Shown here: positions 1 to 6,772 of the stretch, in pieces
Numbering within the stretch: position 1 is the stretch's first letter
How the letters are laid out: each line of letters opens with the position of its first letter
Assembly (NCBI GenBank): GCA_964392085.1
Contig: CAYMOV010000020.1
Span: 1-37,951, forward strand
Origin: CAYMOV01 sp964392085
Lineage (GTDB): Bacteria; Oederibacteriota; Muellerivitia; Muellerivitales; Muellerivitaceae
Direction of reading: 5' to 3'
DNA: 37,951 nt
Notes under the pieces: model-generated
What the model was told of the DNA's origin: nothing
The model's database searches: none
What the model saw: the letters and a program-made list of their open reading frames with translations, nothing else
Translations under genes and position numbers: made by a program

Positions 1-384
1 TGGATTTCAGGTCCCGGAACCCCAAGGTGTGGTGCGCGAAGCGCCTCGAGGGACCGATCCCTTTGTCCTGTCAGTGGCGGCTCCGCGGCGAGATGAGGAA
101 GATTAAGTCGGCCGGGAAGGCGTTGGTTGGATCGGACTCGCCGCCTGGCTTTCACCTCAAGACAAATCCCGTGCCTTGGGACCGAACGATCATCCATTCG
201 ATTGAGCGGTAAATCGCCGATTAAGAAGGGCTCACAGCCGAGTGCTTTCGACGTTTTGGGAGAAACAAAGGCTCGATCCGTTTTTGACGAATATATTTAA
301 ATGCCGCGTATTGTTCCTGTAACCATCCCCTCCTTAAAATCGTAACCACCAATCAGCCGTTCAAAAAAACCTGGAGGGGATACG
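1..384. other. Region without a recognised gene
   Basis: No reading frame here looks like a real protein; the short frame near 27-212 has no convincing ribosome binding site or recognisable sequence. A small GCGC-GAA-GCGC hairpin lies near 37-47. The last hundred bases are AT-rich and probably hold the promoter of the small secreted-protein gene at 385. A TTGACG at 284-289 could be a -35 box, but I find no well-spaced -10 partner, so no promoter is called. Confidence 0.5.
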
Positions 385-600
385 ATGAAAAAGTTATTGC
401 CCGTTTTGGCCGTGACATTGCTGTTGGGGACCTCGATGGCCTTCGCCGATGACGGCGCCATGGCGTCCGCGACCCCGATGGACACCCCCGTTGCGACCCC
501 TGTAGCCACGCCGATGGCTAAGATGAAGCACAAGAAGAAGAAAATGATGGCCGCACCCACACCCACTGTGGTTCCAGCGGACACGCCCGCCGCTCAATGA
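385..600 (+). CDS. Small secreted Lys/Met/Pro-rich protein, function unknown
   Basis: A 71-residue protein of unknown function. Residues 1-21 form a textbook signal peptide: MKK, a hydrophobic core, then a cleavage site after AFA. The mature part is about 50 residues of low complexity, rich in Ala, Pro, Thr and Met, with a repeated TPVATPVATPM stretch, a basic MKHKKKKMM patch near residues 47-55 and a Pro/Thr/Val tail. It has no Cys. An excellent Shine-Dalgarno (GGAGGGG) sits about 7 bases before the ATG, and a strong terminator follows 15 bases after the stop, so it is probably a single-gene transcript. The composition suggests an extracytoplasmic disordered or metal/polyanion-binding peptide, but that is a guess. 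Confidence 0.7.
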   Translation: MKKLLPVLAVTLLLGTSMAFADDGAMASATPMDTPVATPVATPMAKMKHKKKKMMAAPTPTVVPADTPAAQ

Positions 601-615
601 TGGTTTGCCGTTTAA

Positions 616-648
616 GCCGCCCGGCACCCAAGCCGGGCGGCTTTTTTT
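616..648 (+). terminator. Rho-independent terminator after the small secreted-protein gene
   Basis: A perfect 10-bp GC-rich stem (616-625 paired with 632-641) with a 6-base loop, followed directly by seven T residues (642-648). It lies 15 bases after the stop codon of the small secreted-protein gene. Confidence 0.93.
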
Positions 649-707
649 ATGAGAGGATCCAAAGTGGAATTGAACGACCAAATAGGAATTGATCTGAAGG
701 AGCGGTG

Positions 708-887
708 ATGCGTGGTGGGGTGACATTACGAATTGACCGGCCTCATATATTTTGGTTGCTCGAACAGTTGTTCGCGTATTTCCAAATCTGGAACCGTAGG
801 AAATGCCTGGGGCCTGGCATGAGGTTAATTGACTTCCGAATGTTTATCTCCTTCATCCGCAACATCGCCAACATGTTTCGAAGATAG
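708..887 (+). CDS. Possible small ORF, uncertain
   Basis: An ATG at 708 follows a good Shine-Dalgarno (AAGGAG, 697-702) by five bases and opens a 59-codon frame. The product is rich in Phe, Ile and Arg, shows no recognisable motif and would be basic. The surrounding 650-1040 stretch is clearly lower in GC than the real genes, and the frame lacks the usual GC-rich third positions. A perfect 14-bp dyad (761-774) lies inside it. It may be a chance frame; it is listed only because of the ribosome binding site. Confidence 0.2.
   Translation: MRGGVTLRIDRPHIFWLLEQLFAYFQIWNRRKCLGPGMRLIDFRMFISFIRNIANMFRR
761..774. promoter_or_regulatory. 14-bp perfect dyad resembling a LexA (SOS) box
   Basis: CGAACAGTTGTTCG is a perfect inverted repeat and fits the CGAAC-N4-GTTCG form of Gram-positive-type LexA boxes. 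It sits in the AT-richer region before the DUF4337 gene, about 330 bases upstream of that start. I see no clear promoter overlapping it, so an operator role is uncertain. Confidence 0.25.
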
Positions 888-1042
888 GTCTGTTGCTTAA
901 ATTGTGCCGGTCATACAAGGCCCATCAATGGCATGAGCAAGCTGCTTGAAAACACGCTTCGAAACTGCATTGTTTAATAATCCGGGTCATTCGAACTGGA
1001 ATTTAGGCGCGAATACTTTGGAAACCAGGACCTAACCGGGTC
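888..1042. other. Gene-free AT-richer spacer
   Basis: Nothing convincing is seen between the doubtful small ORF and the promoter at 1043. Together with 649-707 this makes the 649-1042 interval essentially non-coding apart from the weak ORF. Confidence 0.5.
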
Positions 1043-1070
1043 TTGACTTCCGTTGAAAATCCGCTATTTT
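1043..1070 (+). promoter_or_regulatory. Sigma70-type promoter for the DUF4337-like gene
   Basis: TTGACT at 1043-1048 and TATTTT at 1065-1070 are separated by 16 bases, which places a start site near 1077, about 23 bases before the ATG at 1100. Confidence 0.6.
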
Positions 1071-1099
1071 CTTGCGTCAAATCCAAAAGGAGACGTGAC

Positions 1100-1627
1100 A
1101 TGGCGGACGAATCGAAGCCCAATGAATCCTGGCTGAAGTGGCTGGCCCTTTCCACGACCCTCTTCGCGGTGGCGGCGGCGATCTGCACCATCAAGAGCGG
1201 CGGGTACTCCAACCGCATCGCCATCATGACCACCCAGGAGAACGACAAGTGGGCCTACTTCCAGGCCAAGAGCATCAAGGAGCACATGTACCACATGCAG
1301 GAGGACACCTTCCAACTCCAGCAGTCGGGTCCCGTGGGGCCCAGGGAACGGAAGTTCATCGCGGATAAGCTGAAGGAATACGACGCCCAGATCACCAAAT
1401 ACGACAAGGAGAAGGGGGATACCCAAAAGGAAGCCGAGCAGCTGGCAGCGGACCGGGACGCCATCAAGGAGCATTCGGGCCGGTTAGGTTTGGCCGTGAT
1501 GTTCCTCCAGATCGCCATCATGTTGTCCTCCATCGCGTCCCTTTTGAAGCAAAAGCCCCTTTGGCAGACAGGGTTGGCGATGGGGACAACCGGGGTGGTG
1601 ATGCTGGTTTACGGCCTGTTTTTCTGA
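1100..1627 (+). CDS. DUF4337-like membrane protein
   Basis: A 175-residue inner-membrane protein of unknown function. One membrane segment lies at about residues 12-31. A polar, partly coiled-coil segment (about 82-125, rich in Lys, Glu, Asp and Gln) follows, then two more membrane segments near 128-148 and 153-173. The NDKWAYFQAKSIKEH stretch after the first helix is the feature I associate with the DUF4337 family. The ATG at 1100 is preferred over the in-frame upstream start at 1043 because that start lies in the promoter -35 box, while an AAAAGGAG ribosome site (about 1085-1092) precedes the ATG. It has its own promoter and terminator, so it is monocistronic. Confidence 0.8.
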   Translation: MADESKPNESWLKWLALSTTLFAVAAAICTIKSGGYSNRIAIMTTQENDKWAYFQAKSIKEHMYHMQEDTFQLQQSGPVGPRERKFIADKLKEYDAQITKYDKEKGDTQKEAEQLAADRDAIKEHSGRLGLAVMFLQIAIMLSSIASLLKQKPLWQTGLAMGTTGVVMLVYGLFF

Positions 1628-1643
1628 GCTTTTAGGGCTTCGA

Positions 1644-1667
1644 GGGGGCCTTTGGGCCCCCTTTTTT
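1644..1667 (+). terminator. Rho-independent terminator after the DUF4337-like gene
   Basis: A GC-rich stem (1644-1650 with 1655-1661) closed by a four-base loop, followed by six T residues (1662-1667), 16 bases after the stop codon. Confidence 0.9.
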
Positions 1668-1767
1668 ATGCTTGAATAGGCCAATGAACGAGACAATATA
1701 TCATTTTGCCCCACCTGGCCCCCTGTGCTATCCACCTAAAACCCCTTTAATTACATAAACAATTCCA

Positions 1768-1795
1768 TTGACGGACCCACAAAAGTCACTAGAAT
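1768..1795 (+). promoter_or_regulatory. Promoter of the dcw cluster (Pmra)
   Basis: TTGACG (1768-1773) and TAGAAT (1790-1795) are spaced by 16 bases, close to the sigma70 consensus. The predicted start near 1802 falls at the first MraZ box, so MraZ bound downstream would block transcription. It is the only clear promoter I see in front of the cluster. Confidence 0.7.
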
Positions 1796-1801
1796 GCCCA
1801 C

Positions 1802-1830
1802 AAAGTGGATAGAAGTGGGGAGAAGTGGGT
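1802..1830 (+). promoter_or_regulatory. MraZ operator: three direct repeats with 10-bp period
   Basis: Three AAGTGG units have their GTGG cores at 1805-1808, 1815-1818 and 1825-1828, exactly one helical turn apart. This matches the known MraZ target, TGGG/GTGG-type direct repeats in the leader of the mra operon. The position between the promoter and the mraZ start fits autorepression of the cluster. Confidence 0.8.
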
Positions 1831-1878
1831 TATGACAAATAACCGCGTTTCTCCTTAAAACAAGGCCTTTGGAGACAC

Positions 1879-2340
1879 ATGTTTCGAGGCGAATACCACA
1901 ACCTCGTGGACGACAAGGGTCGTCTCTCCATTCCGGCTAAATTCCGTGAATTGATTTCATCCCAGCACGTGGGCCCCTTGGTGGTCACCCTCGGGCTCGA
2001 TCCCTGCCTATGGCTGTATCCCGGCGACACCTGGAAAAAGAACGAGGAGCAACTCTCGCGCCTCAACCCCTTCGACGCCGACGCGCGGCAATTGGTGCGC
2101 GCCTTCCTCGGGTCCAGCGAGGAATGCGACCTCGACAAGCAGGGACGCATCGTGATCTCGCCGGTGCTCCGCAGGGCAGCGGGGCTCAACCGCAACGTGG
2201 TGTTGGTCGGGCTCCTGAACCGCGTGGAGATCTGGGACAAAGAGAAGTACGAGAGCTACCGCAACCAAGCCGCGGGCTCGCTTGAGTCGCTGGCGCAGAA
2301 GTTGGCGGAAAAGGGACCCGCGCCCGATTTGACGCTCTAG
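1879..2340 (+). CDS. mraZ: Transcriptional regulator MraZ
   Basis: A 153-residue DNA-binding regulator, the usual first gene of dcw clusters and a repressor of its own operon where studied. It has two SpoVT/AbrB-like swapped-hairpin repeats, each with the conserved D-x-x-x-R signature: DDKGR at residues 11-15 and DKQGR at 86-90. The family assembles into a ring that contacts spaced direct repeats, and three such repeats lie 49 to 77 bases upstream. The ATG at 1879 has GGAG at 1871-1874. The family is usually about 140-150 residues; here a short polar tail is added. A 45-base gap separates it from the first STAS gene. Confidence 0.96.
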   Translation: MFRGEYHNLVDDKGRLSIPAKFRELISSQHVGPLVVTLGLDPCLWLYPGDTWKKNEEQLSRLNPFDADARQLVRAFLGSSEECDLDKQGRIVISPVLRRAAGLNRNVVLVGLLNRVEIWDKEKYESYRNQAAGSLESLAQKLAEKGPAPDLTL

Positions 2341-2385
2341 TCTCAACGGCCTCCGCAAGGCCGAAGTTGTCCACGAGGGAAGAGT

Positions 2386-2757
2386 TTGCAGATTAGGACC
2401 GACATCCACGAGTACTACGCCCTGGTCAGCGTGCGGGGCGATTTGGGCGGAGCGGACCTGGTGGCGCTGGGACAGGCGTTGGAAGCCCTCCAACGCCATG
2501 GTTACGGGAACCTGGTGTTGAACCTGGACGCGGTGCCGACCTTGAACGTCGAGGGCGCGAAGGCCCTGGTGGACCATTGGGGGACGGTGCGGTTCAACCG
2601 GGGCGACATGAAGATCGTGGCGCGGGGCCCGATCGAGAACCTTTTCCGCGCGATGGGCGCGGATCAAATCTTTGAGGTGTGTGAGACCGTGATCGACGCC
2701 ATTTCGAGGTTCGGGGCCCCCGCTCAAAGCCCCGCGCTCCAGGGAGCCGCCCGATGA
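2386..2757 (+). CDS. STAS-domain protein 1 (anti-anti-sigma-like)
   Basis: A 123-residue single-domain STAS protein, the fold of SpoIIAA-type anti-sigma-factor antagonists. The VLNLDAVPTLNVEGAKAL stretch (about 44-61) matches the SpoIIAA core that normally reads D-S-S-G. Here it reads N54-V-E-G57, so the phospho-acceptor Ser is Val55. A kinase switch of the SpoIIAA kind is therefore unlikely, and the protein may be a constitutive binding module. The start is TTG at 2386, with a GAGGGA ribosome site upstream. Its stop overlaps the next start as ATGA. The position between mraZ and rsmH is unusual; partners (anti-sigma factor, kinase, phosphatase) are not in the window. An MlaB-like or scaffold role is possible. 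Confidence 0.8.
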   Translation: MQIRTDIHEYYALVSVRGDLGGADLVALGQALEALQRHGYGNLVLNLDAVPTLNVEGAKALVDHWGTVRFNRGDMKIVARGPIENLFRAMGADQIFEVCETVIDAISRFGAPAQSPALQGAAR

Positions 2758-3104
2758 CCCCCCCGACCGCCATCCTGGCGCCCCCCGTGTCCGTGTCGGT
2801 CATCCGCCTGACCGGTGAACTCGGCACCGTCGAGATGGATTCCCTGGCCCGGGCCCTGACGAGCCTCCTGGCCGAAAACCGCAAGCGGATCGTGCTGAAC
2901 TTCCGCGGCGTGAAACATGTGTCGCTGGGCGGCATCGCCAAGCTGGCGGAGCGGAACCAGCGGTTCAAGTCGTTGGGCGGCGAGGTCAAGCTGGCCTCGG
3001 TCACCCCGTACGTCGCAAATCTTTTTAACCTGGTGGGCGCCTACTCCTCCTTCGACACCCTTGCCACCGAGGAAGAGGCGGTCACGAGGTTTGAGAACGG
3101 ATGA
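2754..3104 (+). CDS. STAS-domain protein 2 (anti-anti-sigma-like)
   Basis: A 116-residue STAS protein, apparently a diverged sister of the gene before it. The conserved core is VLNFRGVKHVSLGGIAKL (about 47-64). The D-S-S-G position reads S57-L-G-G60, so the usual phospho-acceptor position is Leu58, although Ser57 is next to it. The rest keeps the STAS pattern: strand, amphipathic helix about 25-42, strand, helix 60-72, then a VKLASVTPYVANLF strand-helix. It starts by a 4-base ATGA overlap with STAS gene 1 and runs 14 bases into rsmH, so the three genes are very likely translated together. The domain call is confident; the function is unknown. Confidence 0.8.
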   Translation: MTPPTAILAPPVSVSVIRLTGELGTVEMDSLARALTSLLAENRKRIVLNFRGVKHVSLGGIAKLAERNQRFKSLGGEVKLASVTPYVANLFNLVGAYSSFDTLATEEEAVTRFENG

Positions 3105-4041
3105 GCTGGACGGGCCGGGACACGTCCCGGTCCTACTGACGGAAGCGGTTGACGCGTTGGCCCTGAAGCCCGATGCCGTGGCGCTTGACGCCACGGTGGG
3201 GTTGGGGGGCCACTCCCGGGAAATCCTGAAAAGGATCCCCCGGGGACGCCTGATCGCGCTGGACCAGGATGCCGATGCCCTCCAACGCTCGGCCCAGGTC
3301 TTCCAAGGCGACCCGCGGGTCACGCTTCGGAAGACGAACTTCGCCGGCCTCCTGGCAACGCTGGAAGAACTCGCCATCGATAAGGTGGACGCGGTCCTGA
3401 TGGACCTCGGGGTCTCTTCCCTGCAACTGGGCACCCCTGCTCGAGGCTTCTCCTTTCAACACTCCGGTCCCCTCGACATGAGGATGGACCCCTCCGGGAC
3501 TCCAAGCGCCTTCGACGTCGTGAATCGCTACGACGAACGCGAGCTGAAGCGGATCCTCCGTGATTTCGGCGAAGAGCCGAAGGCGGACCGTTTGGCCCGC
3601 CGGATCGTGGAGGCGCGATCCCGCAAACCCATCGAAACCACCCAGGACTTGGCGGCCGTCGTCGAGGGGCTTTACCCCTCGACCGGGCCGAACGCGTCCC
3701 GACGGCATCCCGCCACCCGGCTGTTCCAGGCCATCCGCCTGGAGGTCAACCGGGAGCTGGAAGTCCTCGAAACCGGCCTGAAGGGCGCCCAAACGGCCCT
3801 GAGGCCCGGCGGACGGCTGGCGGTCATCACCTTCCACTCGTTGGAGGACCGGATCGTCAAGCAGTTCCTGGCGAGGGAATCGAAGGGCTGCCTTTGCCCC
3901 CCCAAACAGCCGATGTGCACCTGCGGCCACCAGCCTTCCTTCCGGCTGGTCCAACGCAAGCCGCTGGAGCCGGGTGAGGAAGAGCTGAGGAACAACCCGA
4001 GGTCCCGGAGCGCGAAACTCCGGGTAGCGGAACGACTTTAA
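3091..4041 (+). CDS. rsmH: 16S rRNA m4C1402 methyltransferase RsmH (MraW)
   Basis: N4-methylates C1402 of 16S rRNA, using SAM. As called it is 316 residues; the E. coli protein is 313. The N-terminal HVPVLLTEAV, the SAM motif DATVGLGGHS (33-42), LIALDQD (55-61), the LMDLGVSS and GFSF region and ITFHSLEDRIVKQF near the C-terminus are all family hallmarks. The start is uncertain. No ATG is in frame, and the frame stays open far upstream over STAS gene 2, but TTG at 3091 leaves the usual ten or so residues before HVPVLL. CTG at 3106 is the alternative. A 98-base junction with a palindromic repeat separates it from ftsL. Confidence 0.93.
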   Translation: MRTDELDGPGHVPVLLTEAVDALALKPDAVALDATVGLGGHSREILKRIPRGRLIALDQDADALQRSAQVFQGDPRVTLRKTNFAGLLATLEELAIDKVDAVLMDLGVSSLQLGTPARGFSFQHSGPLDMRMDPSGTPSAFDVVNRYDERELKRILRDFGEEPKADRLARRIVEARSRKPIETTQDLAAVVEGLYPSTGPNASRRHPATRLFQAIRLEVNRELEVLETGLKGAQTALRPGGRLAVITFHSLEDRIVKQFLARESKGCLCPPKQPMCTCGHQPSFRLVQRKPLEPGEEELRNNPRSRSAKLRVAERL

Positions 4042-4049
4042 CGGAAATG

Positions 4050-4123
4050 AGGAATTCTGAATGAGGGACGCGGAATGGACGGCTTGACGGCCCGACATTC
4101 CAAATTTCGAACTCCTAATTCCT
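4050..4123. repeat. Symmetrical palindromic element between rsmH and ftsL
   Basis: Three nested inverted arms share one centre (4086.5): AGGAATT 4050-4056 with AATTCCT 4117-4123, GGAATG 4072-4077 with CATTCC 4096-4101, and GGC 4081-4083 with GCC 4090-4092. The equal 15-base spacings on both sides make this an imperfect long hairpin. AT-rich words such as CTAATTCCTAATT mark it as repeat-like DNA and not a leftover gene. No second copy is seen in the window. Confidence 0.65.
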
Positions 4124-4139
4124 AATTAAAAAGGCGGTT

Positions 4140-4652
4140 GTGAAAGTGGCGGAAGGCTGGAACGACATACCGGCGGGCGTGGAGAACGCCGCGCGGGCCC
4201 TGAACGAGGGGATCTTCATGCGGGGCGACTTGGCCCGCGCCGTGAAGAAGCGCGACTTCAAGGGCACGGCCTGGGCCCTGGCGCTCTTTTCCATCCTGCT
4301 CTTCGGCTACGTCTGGGCCCACATGAGCGTGGTGCGCCTGGGCTATGAGGTCCAGGGTTTGAAGTCCGAGAAGCGGCGATTGACCAATGAGTCCTACTAC
4401 CTCCAATACCGCCTCTATGAGGTCCGGAGCCTGACCCGGGTCGAGCAGACGGCCCGCAGCCTCGGAATGGTCACGCCCAAGACCGACCAGATCGTCATCC
4501 TCGAGGAACCCGGCAAGCGCCTGCCGTCCTGGCTGGCCTGGAACAACGGAGTGTGGACCTCCTTTACGGACTCTCATAGGGGCTCTGCCCCTATGTACCC
4601 CGAAGCAAAATCTTCGGCCGGGTCGAGTGCAAGTAAAGGAAAGACCCCATGA
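4140..4652 (+). CDS. ftsL: FtsL-like cell division protein with an extended tail
   Basis: A 170-residue bitopic protein in the ftsL position, directly before ftsI. It has a cytoplasmic N-terminus of about 42 residues, one membrane segment at about 43-62, then a periplasmic coiled coil (about 66-108) with heptad-like Leu/Val spacing, as in the FtsL/FtsB/DivIC family. FtsL links FtsQ, FtsB and FtsW-FtsI in the divisome. Assignment rests on position and architecture because sequence conservation in the family is low. Start: GTG 4140 behind AAAAGGCGG. The last 25 residues or so (from about 146) come from two DNA hairpins (4576-4617) and are low-complexity Ser/Ala/Lys, so the tail looks like a repeat-derived extension. 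The stop overlaps ftsI as ATGA. Confidence 0.8.
   Translation: MKVAEGWNDIPAGVENAARALNEGIFMRGDLARAVKKRDFKGTAWALALFSILLFGYVWAHMSVVRLGYEVQGLKSEKRRLTNESYYLQYRLYEVRSLTRVEQTARSLGMVTPKTDQIVILEEPGKRLPSWLAWNNGVWTSFTDSHRGSAPMYPEAKSSAGSSASKGKTP
4576..4617. repeat. Two adjacent hairpins inside the 3' end of ftsL
   Basis: The first is a perfect 8-bp stem with a TCT loop (4576-4583 with 4587-4594). The second is a 6-bp stem (4600-4605 with 4612-4617) around a CAAAAT loop. Both are translated as the C-terminal tail of the FtsL-like protein. Such tight back-to-back stems are typical of small palindromic repeat units that insert near gene ends. Confidence 0.6.
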
Positions 4653-6772
4653 GCGGTCACCCCTTCCAGTCCCGTCTGAAGTTCCTGGGATTCCTATTCA
4701 CCCTGGCCGCCCTGGTGGTGGGCCTACGGCTCGTCTGGCTCCAGGTGGTGCGCTACCCCGATTTCCGCCAGATGGCCCGCCGCCAGCAATTGACGCCCCG
4801 CGAGGTCCGGGCCGAGCGGGGACAGATCCTGGACCGCAATGGGGTGGCCCTGGCGGTGAACATCGACCTGTACAACGTGTACGCCCATCCCAACCAGATC
4901 ACCGACAAGTCCGGGACCGCGGCCTCCCTGGCCCGCGCCCTGGGCCTGTCCTACCCCGAGGTGCTCCGCAAACTGAGGGGCGACGCCAAGTTCACCTGGA
5001 TCGCCCGGCAGGTCCCCTACGAGCGGTCCCAGGCCGCCGAGGGCCTGAGGCTGGACGGCGTGGGGTCCTACAAGGAACAGCGCCGGTTCTATCCCGACCA
5101 TGAGATGGCGGCCCATGTCCTCGGCTTCACGGGGCTCGACAACCAGGGGTTGGAGGGGCTGGAGTCCCGCTACGAGAAGGCCCTGGCCGGAGTGGACGGC
5201 TACCAAGTGACCGAGCGGGACGCCCGGGGCCGCGCGGTGTTGACCCAACTGGGCGCCTCCAAGTCGCCCCACGACGGCGAGAACGTGGTGACCACCCTGG
5301 ACACCGTGATCCAGCACATCACCCAGGTGGAGCTCGAGAAGGCCTTCGTGAGGTACCGCTGCCAGGCCGGGTCCGCCGTGGTGATGGACCCTAAGACGGG
5401 GAAGATCCTGGCGCTCGCCAACTACCCGCTCTACGACCCGAACCACTATAGGTCCTTCCCGCCGGCGCTTTGGGGCGACCGGACCGTCAACAGCGCCTTC
5501 GAGCCGGGAAGCACCTTCAAGCTGGTGGCCTGCACCGCGGCCCTGGAGGAGGGGGCCTTCAACGAGGACGACAAGATCTTCTGCGAGAACGGACACGGCG
5601 TGTTCGAGTACGGCCGCGTGGTGACCGACCACGAGAAGTACGGGTGGCTGCCCTTCCGCGAGGTGTTCGGCTACTCGAGCAACATCGGCTTCGTCAAGAT
5701 CGGCATGGCCCTCGGCAAGGACCGCCTCTACAAGTGGATCAAGCGCTTCGGCTTCGGGGACCCCACCGGGGTGGACCTTCCCGGCGAGGCAACGGGGATC
5801 GTCCAGCCCCCGGACAAATGGAGCGGCCTTTCCATGACCAGCATCCCCTACGGTTATGAGATCGCCACCACCCCGATCCAGCTCCTCTGCGCCTACGCCG
5901 CGGTGGCCAATGGCGGCGTCATGATGAAGCCCATGCTGGTGGACCACCTGGAGGACGCCGAGGGCAATGTGATCAAGACCTACCGGCCCGCCCAGATCCG
6001 GAAGGTCTGCTCGGCCAAGACCGCGAAGCGCGTGACGGCGCTCCTGCGGTGGGTGGTCGAGAAGGGGACCGGCACCGCGGTGGACCTTCCGGGATACGAC
6101 ATCGCGGGCAAGACCGGCACCGCCCACAAGGTCATCAAGAAACGCTATTCGCCCTACAACTACCTGTCCTCCTTCGTGGGGTTCGTGCCGGCCGACAACC
6201 CCCGCTACGTCATCTACGTGTCCCTGGACGACCCCCGGGGCGTCTATTGGGGCGGCTACACCGCCGGACCCGTGTTCAAGGAAGTCGCCAAGCGGGTCCT
6301 GGCCTACGCCGACGTTCCCCAAAACGGCCAACAGGCCGTCGCCGAGGCGCCGGGCCAGGCCCGGGTGCCTTCCTTCGCGGGGCTCACCGAAAACCAATGC
6401 CGACAGGTCGCGGACCGGGCGGGGATTCCCCTGGCCTTCACCGGAAAGGGCCCGCGGGTCACCGATCAATCCATGGCGGCGGGCGGCCAGGTCACCACCG
6501 GAAAAAAAGCGCCCAGCGTCCAGCTGACCCTAGGGGAACCGGTGGAAGTCGGCGACGCCGGGGGCCGCATGCCGGACTTGCGGGGCAAGACGAAACGCCA
6601 AGCCCTGGCCCTATTGTCCCCCCTGGGGTTGAGGGTCCAGTTCCGGGGACGGGGTTTGATCAGGGGTCAATCGCCCTTGCCGGGCGCCGGCGTGGGGGCC
6701 GGGTCGTCCTGCGACCTGGCCTGCGACACCGGGAACATGATGGCGGGACCGGTGAAGGGGGTCGCGCCATGA
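4649..6772 (+). CDS. ftsI: Division transpeptidase FtsI (PBP3-type) with two PASTA domains
   Basis: A 707-residue class B penicillin-binding protein that crosslinks septal peptidoglycan in the periplasm with FtsW. It has a membrane anchor at about 13-33 and a dimerisation region with RGQILDRNG (58-66). The transpeptidase domain carries the SxxK catalytic motif S288-TFK, SSN at 343-345 and KTGT at 488-491. Two C-terminal PASTA-like repeats follow, at about 573-630 and 637-692. E. coli FtsI lacks PASTA domains, which are common in PBP2x/SpoVD-type relatives, so spoVD-like is an equally fair name. It overlaps ftsL and murE by ATGA at both ends, implying coupled translation. All catalytic residues are intact. 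Confidence 0.95.
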   Translation: MSGHPFQSRLKFLGFLFTLAALVVGLRLVWLQVVRYPDFRQMARRQQLTPREVRAERGQILDRNGVALAVNIDLYNVYAHPNQITDKSGTAASLARALGLSYPEVLRKLRGDAKFTWIARQVPYERSQAAEGLRLDGVGSYKEQRRFYPDHEMAAHVLGFTGLDNQGLEGLESRYEKALAGVDGYQVTERDARGRAVLTQLGASKSPHDGENVVTTLDTVIQHITQVELEKAFVRYRCQAGSAVVMDPKTGKILALANYPLYDPNHYRSFPPALWGDRTVNSAFEPGSTFKLVACTAALEEGAFNEDDKIFCENGHGVFEYGRVVTDHEKYGWLPFREVFGYSSNIGFVKIGMALGKDRLYKWIKRFGFGDPTGVDLPGEATGIVQPPDKWSGLSMTSIPYGYEIATTPIQLLCAYAAVANGGVMMKPMLVDHLEDAEGNVIKTYRPAQIRKVCSAKTAKRVTALLRWVVEKGTGTAVDLPGYDIAGKTGTAHKVIKKRYSPYNYLSSFVGFVPADNPRYVIYVSLDDPRGVYWGGYTAGPVFKEVAKRVLAYADVPQNGQQAVAEAPGQARVPSFAGLTENQCRQVADRAGIPLAFTGKGPRVTDQSMAAGGQVTTGKKAPSVQLTLGEPVEVGDAGGRMPDLRGKTKRQALALLSPLGLRVQFRGRGLIRGQSPLPGAGVGAGSSCDLACDTGNMMAGPVKGVAP

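Noticed and set aside
27..212. Short open frame near the window start
   Set aside because: No ribosome site, no recognisable sequence and composition unlike the real genes.
2917..3090. Upstream extension of the rsmH frame
   Set aside because: It is the STAS gene 2 region read in another frame; RsmH begins near HVPVLL, so the start was put at TTG 3091.
3101..3103. ATG overlapping the STAS 2 stop as a possible rsmH start
   Set aside because: It is out of frame with RsmH, although it mimics the ATGA overlaps seen elsewhere.
4724..6469. Long minus-strand open frame opposite ftsI
   Set aside because: High GC leaves the antisense strand open; ftsI has all its catalytic motifs and the antisense product has none.
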